Below, piece after piece: positions 50,703 to 62,502 of a stretch of 64,000 nucleotides of DNA. How positions within the stretch are numbered: the first letter of the stretch is position 1; each line of letters opens with the position of its first letter. The notes under the pieces were generated by a model. The model saw only the letters and a list, made by a program, of their open reading frames with translations. It was not told the origin of the DNA and made no database searches. The DNA comes from Pseudomonas sihuiensis (lineage in GTDB: Bacteria; Pseudomonadota; Gammaproteobacteria; Pseudomonadales; Pseudomonadaceae), in the NCBI RefSeq assembly GCF_900106015.1, contig NZ_LT629797.1:4340001-4404000 (forward strand), given 5' to 3'. The position numbers and the translations under genes were made by a program.

Positions 50703-51251
50703 TTGGACGTCGGCGTTCGACTGCAATCGATTCGTAAGCTCAAAGGCCTATCCCAGCGTGAACTCGCCAAGCGGGCGGGCGTCACCAACAGCACCATTTC
50801 CATGATCGAGAAGAACAGCGTCAGCCCCTCGATCAGTTCGCTGAAAAAGGTGCTCGGCGGCATTCCCATGTCGCTGGTGGAATTCTTCTCGCTCGACATG
50901 GAGCAGGAGAACCAGACCCAGGTGGTCTATCGTGCCGCCGAACTGACCGATATCTGCAGTGGCGCCATCACCATGAAGCTGATTGGCAAGGCCCACCCGA
51001 GTCGCGCCATTTCCTTTCTCGACGAGACCTATCCGGCCGGCACCGATACGGGTGACGAAATGTACGCCCACGAAGGCGAAGAGGCTGGCATGCTGGTCGA
51101 GGGCAAGCTGGAGCTGACCGTTGGCAACGAGGTGTTCATCCTCGAGCCAGGCGACAGCTATTATTTCGAAAGCAGCAAGCCGCATCGCTTCCGCAATCCG
51201 TTCGATGTACCGGCGCGGTTGATCAGTGCCACGACGCCAGCGAACTTCTGA
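50703..51251 (+). CDS. pauR: HTH-cupin transcriptional regulator PauR
   Basis: A 182-residue XRE-family regulator. The HTH (about 8-62) contains KLKGLSQRELAKRAGVTNST and SMIEKNSVSPSISSLKKVL. The C-terminal cupin_2 sensor (about 105-178) contains HEGEEAGMLVEGKLELTVG and LEPGDSYYFESSKPHRFRN. It matches P. aeruginosa PauR (PA5301), the repressor of polyamine catabolic genes including kauB and pauB genes, by family and position. TTG 50703 is the start, supported by AGGGGGA at about seven bases; no other start fits. It is bracketed with cycB by two inverted repeat elements. Confidence 0.92.
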   Translation: MDVGVRLQSIRKLKGLSQRELAKRAGVTNSTISMIEKNSVSPSISSLKKVLGGIPMSLVEFFSLDMEQENQTQVVYRAAELTDICSGAITMKLIGKAHPSRAISFLDETYPAGTDTGDEMYAHEGEEAGMLVEGKLELTVGNEVFILEPGDSYYFESSKPHRFRNPFDVPARLISATTPANF

Positions 51252-51364
51252 TCAATAACCCTGCGACAATATGGGTTGTTTCGGCCTGGCCTGCTTGCCG
51301 TTATACTGTCGCCCGCTCGCGAAACCGTGGCCGCGGGCGTGACTAGCCACGAAGAGGGTGTACC

Positions 51365-51787
51365 GTGAATCTGATGAAGAAAATGCTGGCAGTACCGGCT
51401 GCCGTATTGGCCCTGTGGGCAGTGACTGCTCAGGCCACGACCGATGAAGCTATCGCCGAGCGCCTCAAGCCTGTAGGCGAGGTGTGCATCATGGGCGAAG
51501 AGTGCAAGGGCGTCGAAACCGTCGCCGCATCCGCCGGTGGTGGTGCACGCACCGCTGACGACATCATCGCCAAGCATTGCAGTGCCTGCCACGCCACCGG
51601 TGTGCTGGACGCGCCGAAGATCGGCGACACCGCTGCCTGGAAAGAGCGTGCTGACCACCAGGGCGGTCTCGACGGCATCCTCGCTGCTGCCATCTCCGGT
51701 ATCAACGCCATGCCACCGAAAGGCACCTGCGCTGATTGCTCGGACGACGAACTGCGCGAAGCGATCAAGAAGATGTCCGGTCTGTAA
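51365..51787 (+). CDS. cycB: Cytochrome c5 (CycB-type)
   Basis: A 140-residue exported monoheme cytochrome. The signal peptide (MKKMLAVPAAVLALWAVTAQA) is followed by the mature protein with heme motif CSACH, GVLDAPKIGDTAAW, the likely axial Met in INAMPPKG and the cytochrome-c5-specific cysteine pair GTCADCSDDEL. GTG 51365 has GAGGG six bases upstream; an ATG three codons later lacks spacing. It follows pauR and precedes a strong terminator. It carries electrons in the periplasm; its partner is unknown. Confidence 0.93.
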   Translation: MNLMKKMLAVPAAVLALWAVTAQATTDEAIAERLKPVGEVCIMGEECKGVETVAASAGGGARTADDIIAKHCSACHATGVLDAPKIGDTAAWKERADHQGGLDGILAAAISGINAMPPKGTCADCSDDELREAIKKMSGL

Positions 51788-51804
51788 GACCCGTCTCTTC
51801 CCTG

Positions 51805-51830
51805 AAAAACCGCCCTCCGGGCGGTTTTTT
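51805..51830 (+). terminator. Rho-independent terminator of cycB
   Basis: An 11-bp stem AAAAACCGCCC / GGGCGGTTTTT with loop TCC and a terminal T run, 17 bases after the cycB stop. Confidence 0.95.
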
Positions 51831-51834
51831 CGTT

Positions 51835-52066
51835 TAGAGCCTGCTCACGAGCTCGCGAGCTAGAGCCATACAAGGCAAAAATAGGCGAGGAGCGGTCGGA
51901 GTCGCGCTCGACTTTACGAGCTGTAAATGAGCAGTACTCGCTTCGCTCGCCCCTTCGGGGCCGCACTAAAGTGCGTTAGCCGCAAGCGGCTTCCGACCGG
52001 GCTGGCGCTCCAGCCTGTTTTTAACGCAGTAGGGCCGACGCGCAGCAGATCGTAAGCAGGTTCTTA
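51835..52066. repeat. MITE-like element copy 2 (opposite orientation, longer)
   Basis: A 232-bp unit with imperfect terminal inverted repeats: TAGAGCCTGCTCACGAGCT at the left and, on the other strand, TAAGAACCTGCTTACGATCT at the right. Read on the minus strand it carries the same ordered blocks as copy 1: CTGCGCGTCGGCC, GTTAAAAACAGGCTGG, CGCCAGCCCGGTC, TGCTCATTTACAGCTCGTA, CTATTTTTGCCTTGTATGGC. It also holds an extra palindromic insert of about 60 bp (CCGCTTGCGG, GCACTTTAGTGC, CCCCGAAGGGG). No coding potential. Confidence 0.85.
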
Positions 52067-52142
52067 GGGCGGCGGCATGCAACCATGCCGGTGGCTACAC
52101 AGTCCAAGCTGCATTCGTCATGGATGTCGCGAGGAGCGTCAG

Positions 52143-54275
<2,133 letters not shown>

Positions 54276-54299
54276 AGCGCGCGAGGCCGTGCACAGTCT

Positions 54300-55022
<723 letters not shown>

Positions 55023-55505
55023 TCAGGCGCTCTTGCTCAGCCGCCGCAGAATGTCCCTGGGAATGCCGCGCGTATCCAGCGGCAGCTTGTCCGGCGCGGG
55101 CTCGATGCCCAGTTCGTAGAGCCAGTTTAGGACGTACTCGCGCAGTTGCTTGATCTCGTAGGCCTGCCACTGTTCGCGAATCGCTGGAAAGGCCTCGATC
55201 TCGTAGTCGAACGCGCGCAGCGGCCTGCGGCCGGTCAGCGCGGCGCTGAGCAGCGGGTGGGCATGCACATCGTCAAGGGTGAACAGGAAGGATTCGCGCA
55301 TGGCCACGCGCTGGGGGGCGTCGAGGTTGGGCACCTGGCTGTAGCGCTCGGGATCGAGCTCGATCTGCTGGCGCTCGTCGCTGTAGTGATCTCCCGCAGG
55401 CAGGGTCAGAACGCTGCCACTTTCCAGATCCAGCCAGTTCTCCTGCTGCTCACGGCCGTTGATCAGCTGACTCAGGGCATCGAGGTCGAGCGTGAATGTG
55501 CGCAT
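55023..55505 (-). CDS. UPF0158 family protein
   Basis: A 160-residue acidic cytoplasmic protein. It begins MRTFTLDLDALSQLINGREQ, and includes WLDLESGSVLTLP, an IPP/VPN-type central segment (SQVPNLDAPQRVAMRESFL) and RRPLRAFDYEIEAFPAIREQWQAYE, typical of UPF0158, whose function is unknown. ATG 55505 has AGAGGG upstream. Upstream open frame is in repeat DNA and is not coding. It lies between xpt and rep, all on the minus strand. Confidence 0.85.
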   Translation of the reverse strand: MRTFTLDLDALSQLINGREQQENWLDLESGSVLTLPAGDHYSDERQQIELDPERYSQVPNLDAPQRVAMRESFLFTLDDVHAHPLLSAALTGRRPLRAFDYEIEAFPAIREQWQAYEIKQLREYVLNWLYELGIEPAPDKLPLDTRGIPRDILRRLSKSA

Positions 55506-55580
55506 GGTTCCAGCCCTCTGTGTCTGAGCGGTATCTTCTTTCTGACTGGCAAATGTGACGAGGGTGCCAGTGGCATTGAA

Positions 55581-55735
55581 GTGGTGGGCTGAAGCCCACC
55601 CTACTCCGCTCAGGCGTAGGGTGGGCCGGGCGGCGATCCAGCGCGGTAGGGTGGGCTTCAGCCCACCAGGCAGCAAGGTCCGGTTTTCAGCGCGGTAGGG
55701 TGGGCTTCGGCCCACCAGGCAGCAAGGTCCGGTTT

Positions 55736-55738
<3 letters not shown>
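55581..55738. repeat. REP-like GTAGGGTGGGC cluster with a 49-bp tandem duplication
   Basis: A GTGGTGGGCTGAAGCCCACC hairpin is followed by two direct 49-bp copies, 55641-55689 and 55690-55738, beginning GCGCGGTAGGGTGGGCTTC and ending GGTCCGGTTTTCA. They differ by one base (TTCAGCCC versus TTCGGCCC). The second copy ends on the rep stop codon (TCA at 55736-55738), and each copy repeats this terminal TTTTCA. Confidence 0.9.
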
Positions 55739-57745
<2,007 letters not shown>

Positions 57746-58015
57746 GGGATCGTTCGCAGAAAAAGGGCCGCGCATTTTAACAGGCCTGGCGACTTCTGCC
57801 GCGACCGTCCGGAACTGTGGCCTAGCGCACGAAATTGCATAGCCATGCACTTGGTTAATCACTTTATTCCAGTACTCTGGTGCCACTTGTCGGTTTACTG
57901 GCTATACCTCAGGATCTGCACTACCTTTCGCACGGATGTGATTGATTAGACGCCGATTACGGCGCGTTCAGGCGACGCGATTCGCCATCATTCTTGTGGT
58001 CATTGGGGAGGTTGC

Positions 58016-59683
58016 TTGTCCACGCTCGTCGAACCCTTGCGGTTGGTCCTGTTGGCGGAAACGCCGGACTGGGCCGAATTGTTGCGCGAGCAGTTGAGCG
58101 CCCTGGGCAGCCCATCCCCGCTGATTACCGCGCCGTCGTGGGAAGCGGCCAGCAACCTGTTCGATGATCACGCCAGTGGTCTGTTGCTGAGTACCCCGGA
58201 TCGTCTTCCCGAGCCCCATCAGTGCCCCCTGCCCATCGTCCTGCTGCTTGACGAGGAGCCAATCGAAGAGCCCGCCGGCGTCAGCGACTGGCTGGTGCGC
58301 GGCAGCCTCAACCTCGACGTGCTGCGCCGTTGCCTGCGCTACGTGCGCGAGCAGGGCAACCTCAAGCACACCCTGCAGCGCCTGGCCGAACAGGACCCCT
58401 TGACCGGCATCGCCAATCGCCAGGGTTTCCAGACCCTGCTCGCGGCGCGCCTGGCCGAGTGTGGCGGCCGTGGCCTGGTGCTGGGTCACCTCGATCTGGA
58501 CAACTTCCGTCACGCCAACGATGCCCTTGGCTACCAGGCCGGAGATCGCCTGATCCTGCAGGTGGTGGCGCGGCTCAAGGGGTTGCTGCAGCCCTGCGAT
58601 CAGATCGCCCGCCTGGGCAGCGACGAATTCGCTCTGTTGCTCGATGCACGCCGCGATCCGCAGCGCGTGGAGCGCCTGGCCGAGCGCGTCACCGAGGTAT
58701 TGGGAGAGCCATACTGGGTGGATGGCGAGAGTCTGCTGATCGGTTGCAGCCTTGGCCTGGCCCACGCCCGTGCGGGCGAGGGCGCCGATCCGCTGCTGTG
58801 GCACGCGCATATCGCCATGCAACAGGCCAAGAATCAGCAAGGCTGCGTGTTTCATGTCTATGACGAACGCCTGAACCGCAGCGCACGCAGCCAGGCCGAT
58901 CTGGAAGGCGAGCTGCGGCGTGCGTTACGCCGTGACGAACTGGAGCTGCATTATCAGCCCCGCCTGTGTCTGAAGAGCGGGCGCATCGTCGGCCTGGAGG
59001 CACTGGTGCGCTGGCAGCACAGCGAGCGTGGGCTGCTTTCGCCCAATGAATTCGTACCGCTGGCTGAAGAAACCGGGCTGATCGTACCGCTCGGTTACTG
59101 GGTCATCTCCCGTGCCCTGCGCGATATGCAGTGGCTGCGTGGGCGCGGCCTGCCGGCACTGCATATGGCGGTCAACCTGTCGTTCCGCCAGTTTCAGGAC
59201 AGCCAGTTGCTGCCGACCCTCAGCCGCCTGATCGAAGAACGCGGGGTCGATGCGCAGTGGCTGGAGTTCGAGTTGACCGAAACCGCGGTGATGCGCCGCA
59301 GCGATCAGGTGCAGCAGACCATGCTGGCGCTTGGGCGGCTCGGCGTGCGTTTCTCGCTGGACGACTTCGGCACCGGTTTCTCGTCTTTCGTTCATCTCAA
59401 CAACTTGCCGATCACTCTGCTGAAGATCGACAAGAGCTTTGTCGGCGGTATGGGCGAGCGTGCCGAGAATCGCCAATTGGTGCGGGCGATGATCAATCTG
59501 GCGCACAACCTCAATCTCGAGGTGGTGGCCGAAGGGGTGGAGAACATCGAGCAGCTCGACATGCTGCGCCAGTATGGTTGCGATCAGGTACAGGGTTACC
59601 TGATCAGCAAGGCCATACCTCTGGCGGAGCTGGCACGCTTTCTGGTGTTCGGCCTGCGCCAGCCGCTACTCGCCGGATCGTAA
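58016..59683 (+). CDS. GSDEF-EAL cyclic-di-GMP phosphodiesterase (ProE-like)
   Basis: A 555-residue cytoplasmic protein. The N-terminal 125 residues resemble a degenerate receiver domain. A GGDEF-like domain follows (LDPLTG-type start EQDPLTGIANRQGF) with GSDEF at 201-205 in place of GGDEF. The EAL domain has EAL at 328-330, then NLSFRQF, ELTETAVM, DDFGTGFSS, KIDKSF and AEGVE, all catalytic or metal sites intact, so it should degrade c-di-GMP. By position it corresponds to PA5295 (ProE) of P. aeruginosa, from memory. TTG 58016 is preceded by GGGGAGG, slightly close. Confidence 0.9.
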   Translation: MSTLVEPLRLVLLAETPDWAELLREQLSALGSPSPLITAPSWEAASNLFDDHASGLLLSTPDRLPEPHQCPLPIVLLLDEEPIEEPAGVSDWLVRGSLNLDVLRRCLRYVREQGNLKHTLQRLAEQDPLTGIANRQGFQTLLAARLAECGGRGLVLGHLDLDNFRHANDALGYQAGDRLILQVVARLKGLLQPCDQIARLGSDEFALLLDARRDPQRVERLAERVTEVLGEPYWVDGESLLIGCSLGLAHARAGEGADPLLWHAHIAMQQAKNQQGCVFHVYDERLNRSARSQADLEGELRRALRRDELELHYQPRLCLKSGRIVGLEALVRWQHSERGLLSPNEFVPLAEETGLIVPLGYWVISRALRDMQWLRGRGLPALHMAVNLSFRQFQDSQLLPTLSRLIEERGVDAQWLEFELTETAVMRRSDQVQQTMLALGRLGVRFSLDDFGTGFSSFVHLNNLPITLLKIDKSFVGGMGERAENRQLVRAMINLAHNLNLEVVAEGVENIEQLDMLRQYGCDQVQGYLISKAIPLAELARFLVFGLRQPLLAGS

Positions 59684-59686
59684 CCC

Positions 59687-59746
59687 GTAGCCCGGATGCA
59701 ATCCGGGGCCGTGTGCCGGGCATTTCCCGGATTGCATCCGGGCTAC
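59687..59746. repeat. REP double palindrome between convergent genes
   Basis: GTAGCCCGGATGCAATCCGG on the left and CCGGATTGCATCCGGGCTAC on the right are near-perfect reverse complements. The element fills the gap between the convergent phosphodiesterase and MATE genes and overlaps the MATE stop codon. It may act as a two-way terminator. A half copy is at 54990-55010. Confidence 0.92.
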
Positions 59747-61128
59747 GACAGATAGACCTCGCCCTCTATCCTGTTCGGCCGCTGCAGCCGTGCGGTCTTC
59801 CATTGGAAGCCCAGCACCAGACCGCTCGCCGTTACCGCCAGGCCGGCAGCCAGGCCCCACCAGACACCCTGTGCGCCCCAGCCAAGGGCGAAGGCGAACA
59901 GCCAGACTAGCGGTGCGCCCACGCACCAGTAGCCGGTCAGACCGATCAGCAGGGTGGTGCGGCCGTCGTTCAGCCCGCGGATCGCGCCCATGGCGATGCT
60001 CTGCAAACCATCGAACAGCTCGAACCAGGCGGCGATCGCCAGCAGGCTGACCGCGAGGGTGACGATATCGGCGAACGCCGGGTCGTGACGGTCGAGGAAC
60101 AGACCGATGATCCACTCCGGCAGCAACCAGAACAGCAGGGCAAACAGCAGCATCAACGCTGCTCCCAGGGCCATGCCCAGATGGCCGCTGAGGCGCGACA
60201 GGTGCAGGTGCCCGGCGCCGTAATGCAGGCCGACGCGGAACGTCACCGCATAGGACAGCCCTTGCGGCACGATGAACGCCAGCGCCACCGTCTGCATGGC
60301 GATCTGATGTGCCGCCAGTTGCACACTGCCCAACGCGCCCATGCACAGGGTGGCGAAGGTGAACAGCCCTTGCTCGGCGGCGTAGGTACCGCCAATGGGC
60401 AAGCCCAGGCGCAGCAGGGCGCGCATTTCCGTCCCTTGTGGGCGGCCCACACCGCCCCGCAGTTTGTAGCGGTGATAGGTCGGCGAGAGCAGGATGTACA
60501 GCGCCAATGCCAGTGCCATGGCGCTGCTGACCAGCGCAGTGGTCATGCCGATGCCGCTCAGGCCCAGGCTGGGCAGGCCGAACCAGCCCTTGATCAGCGC
60601 ATAGTTGATGACAAAGTTGGCGATGGTACCGGCGATGCTGATGGCCATCACCGGGCCGGGATGACCGATGGCACTGGTGAAGCCGCGCAGCGCCATGAAG
60701 CACAGGTAGCCAGGCAGGGCCAGCGACAGTGGGCGCAGGAACTCCATGGCCTGGCCGGCCGCGCCTGGGTCCTGACCCAGATGCGGCAGCAGCGGGCCCA
60801 GACTGTTGAGGCACAGCGCACTGGCTACGCCCAGCAGCATGGCCAGCCACAGGCCGTTCTGGATCAGGCGCGTGATACCTGCCGGATCGCCCGCGCCATG
60901 GCGGATGGCGATCAGGCTGCCCACCGCGGCGATCACCCCGGTGCAGAAGATCGAGAAGATGAAATAGCAAGTGGCGCCCAGCGCGCCGCCGGCCAACTGC
61001 TGCGGGCCGAGCATGGCCATCATCAGCGTGTCGGTGAAAATCATCAGCGCGTGGGCCAGCTGTGCGGAGATCAGCGGGCCGGCCAGGCGCAGCAGCGCAC
61101 CCAGCTCGTGGCCAAGGGAGTTCTTCAT
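59743..61128 (-). CDS. MATE-family multidrug/sodium antiporter (NorM/PmpM-like)
   Basis: A 461-residue inner-membrane protein with 12 predicted segments in two homologous halves. Conserved MATE positions include ISAQLAHALMIFTDTLMMAMLGPQQLAGGALG in the first half and AEQGLFTFATLCMGALGSVQLAAHQIA in the second. It exports cationic drugs in exchange for protons or sodium. ATG 61128 is the expected start (MKNSLGHELGALLRLAGPL); its ribosome binding site is weak. It is divergent from a LysR regulator. PA5294 is the positional match, from memory. Confidence 0.92.
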   Translation of the reverse strand: MKNSLGHELGALLRLAGPLISAQLAHALMIFTDTLMMAMLGPQQLAGGALGATCYFIFSIFCTGVIAAVGSLIAIRHGAGDPAGITRLIQNGLWLAMLLGVASALCLNSLGPLLPHLGQDPGAAGQAMEFLRPLSLALPGYLCFMALRGFTSAIGHPGPVMAISIAGTIANFVINYALIKGWFGLPSLGLSGIGMTTALVSSAMALALALYILLSPTYHRYKLRGGVGRPQGTEMRALLRLGLPIGGTYAAEQGLFTFATLCMGALGSVQLAAHQIAMQTVALAFIVPQGLSYAVTFRVGLHYGAGHLHLSRLSGHLGMALGAALMLLFALLFWLLPEWIIGLFLDRHDPAFADIVTLAVSLLAIAAWFELFDGLQSIAMGAIRGLNDGRTTLLIGLTGYWCVGAPLVWLFAFALGWGAQGVWWGLAAGLAVTASGLVLGFQWKTARLQRPNRIEGEVYLS

Positions 61129-61267
61129 GATGAGTAAAACTTCGGCAGGGTAAGCATCCCCAGGCTGTCGGGGAATGAGCAATGACCGCTATTCTGTGGT
61201 TCTCGTCGATTGCTCACAAAAGGAAAATAGCCATGCCAGGCATGATTAAAACTCATGGTTCGATGCG

Positions 61268-62188
61268 GTGAGTCGTCGTTTGCCACCGCTTTACGCCCTG
61301 CGCGCCTTCGAGGCTGCAGCCCGGCATGCCTCCTTCACGCGCGCCGCCGAAGAGCTGGCCATCACCCAGAGCGCGGTGAGTCGGCATATCCGCACGCTGG
61401 AGGAGTACTTCGCCTGCCGTCTGTTCGAGCGCCGTGGTCGCAGCCTGCACCTGACCGATCCGGCCCGCGCCCTGCTACCGGGGCTGAGTGAGGGTTTCGA
61501 TGCACTGGAGCGTGCCAGCGCTGTCTTGCACGCCGACGATGAGGTGCTGCGTCTGAAGGCACCGTCGACCCTGACCATGCGTTGGCTGTTGGCGCGCCTG
61601 TCGCACTTTCGTCTGGCCAACCCGGACAGCGAAGTGCAGCTCACCAGTGCCTGGATGGACGTGGACAAGGTCGACTTCCGCCATGAACCCTTCGACTGCG
61701 CGGTGCTGCTGTCCGACGGTCAGTTCCCAGATGAGTGGGAGAGCGTGCTGCTGTTCGAGGAGTGGCTGATTCCGGTGTGCGCTGCCGGCGATTCTGAGGC
61801 CGGCCCCTGGTCGCTGGCGCGGCTGCGCGCGGCGGAGCAACTGCACCCGACGCCGGATCGCCGCGACTGGCGGCGCTGGCTGCAGGCTACAGGCCTGATC
61901 GAACAGGTGCCGCTGAAGACCGGGCAGCTGTTCGACATGCTCGAATTGGGCATCGTTGCGGCGGCACGCGGCTATGGCGTGTCCATTGGTGATCTGCTGA
62001 TGGTGGCCGAGGACGTGAATGCCGGCCGGCTCGGCGTGCCCTGGCCGACGGCGGTATTCAGTGGCGACAGCTACTATATGGTGTGGCCGCGTGGACATCG
62101 TGCGCAGACACGTCTGCAGCGTTTGCGTGACTACTTGCTGGCGGAGGTCGCCGCGCTGGCACTGCCCGGGGTCGAGCGTTTGCGCTGA
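61268..62188 (+). CDS. LysR-family transcriptional regulator (GcvA-like)
   Basis: A 306-residue regulator. The N-terminal HTH (about 4-65) reads LPPLYALRAFEAAARHASFTRAAEELAITQSAVSRHIRTLEEYF in order; the remainder is a LysR substrate-binding domain of the GcvA type. GTG 61268 is the start with no clear ribosome binding site. It diverges from the MATE gene (139-base gap), which it may regulate. The effector is unknown. PA5293 is the positional match, from memory. Confidence 0.9.
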   Translation: MSRRLPPLYALRAFEAAARHASFTRAAEELAITQSAVSRHIRTLEEYFACRLFERRGRSLHLTDPARALLPGLSEGFDALERASAVLHADDEVLRLKAPSTLTMRWLLARLSHFRLANPDSEVQLTSAWMDVDKVDFRHEPFDCAVLLSDGQFPDEWESVLLFEEWLIPVCAAGDSEAGPWSLARLRAAEQLHPTPDRRDWRRWLQATGLIEQVPLKTGQLFDMLELGIVAAARGYGVSIGDLLMVAEDVNAGRLGVPWPTAVFSGDSYYMVWPRGHRAQTRLQRLRDYLLAEVAALALPGVERLR

Positions 62189-62502
62189 ACGGTCATGGCC
62201 AGCGCTCAGGGCGCTGACGGCCATCCAAGACCGGGCAGGCCGACTGTAGTGTGGCCAGGCTGCTCTCTGTGGGTATGAGTGCCAGCATCTATTTAGTGAT
62301 CGATAAAACCTATCAATCATCACTCTGTAACACTGTTTTGATAATAAATGACGGCCTTATGGCGCTTGGATATTGACCGAGCTGAATGCTCAAGTATCCT
62401 CGCGCCCTTTCGCCGAGTCATATGACGGCTGGGTGGTATCGAAATTGCCTGAGTTATCTGCCCATATGCCCATATGCCCATGGGCGCACACCTGGAGTCC
62501 TA
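62189..62502. other. Intergenic leader before the chemoreceptor gene, with 8-bp tandem repeats
   Basis: No gene is supported in these 314 bases. An AT-rich region at 62290-62350 may hold a promoter. GCCCATAT occurs twice in tandem at 62460-62475, followed by a partial third copy GCCCATG. GGAG at 62494-62497 is the ribosome binding site for ATG 62503. Confidence 0.55.
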
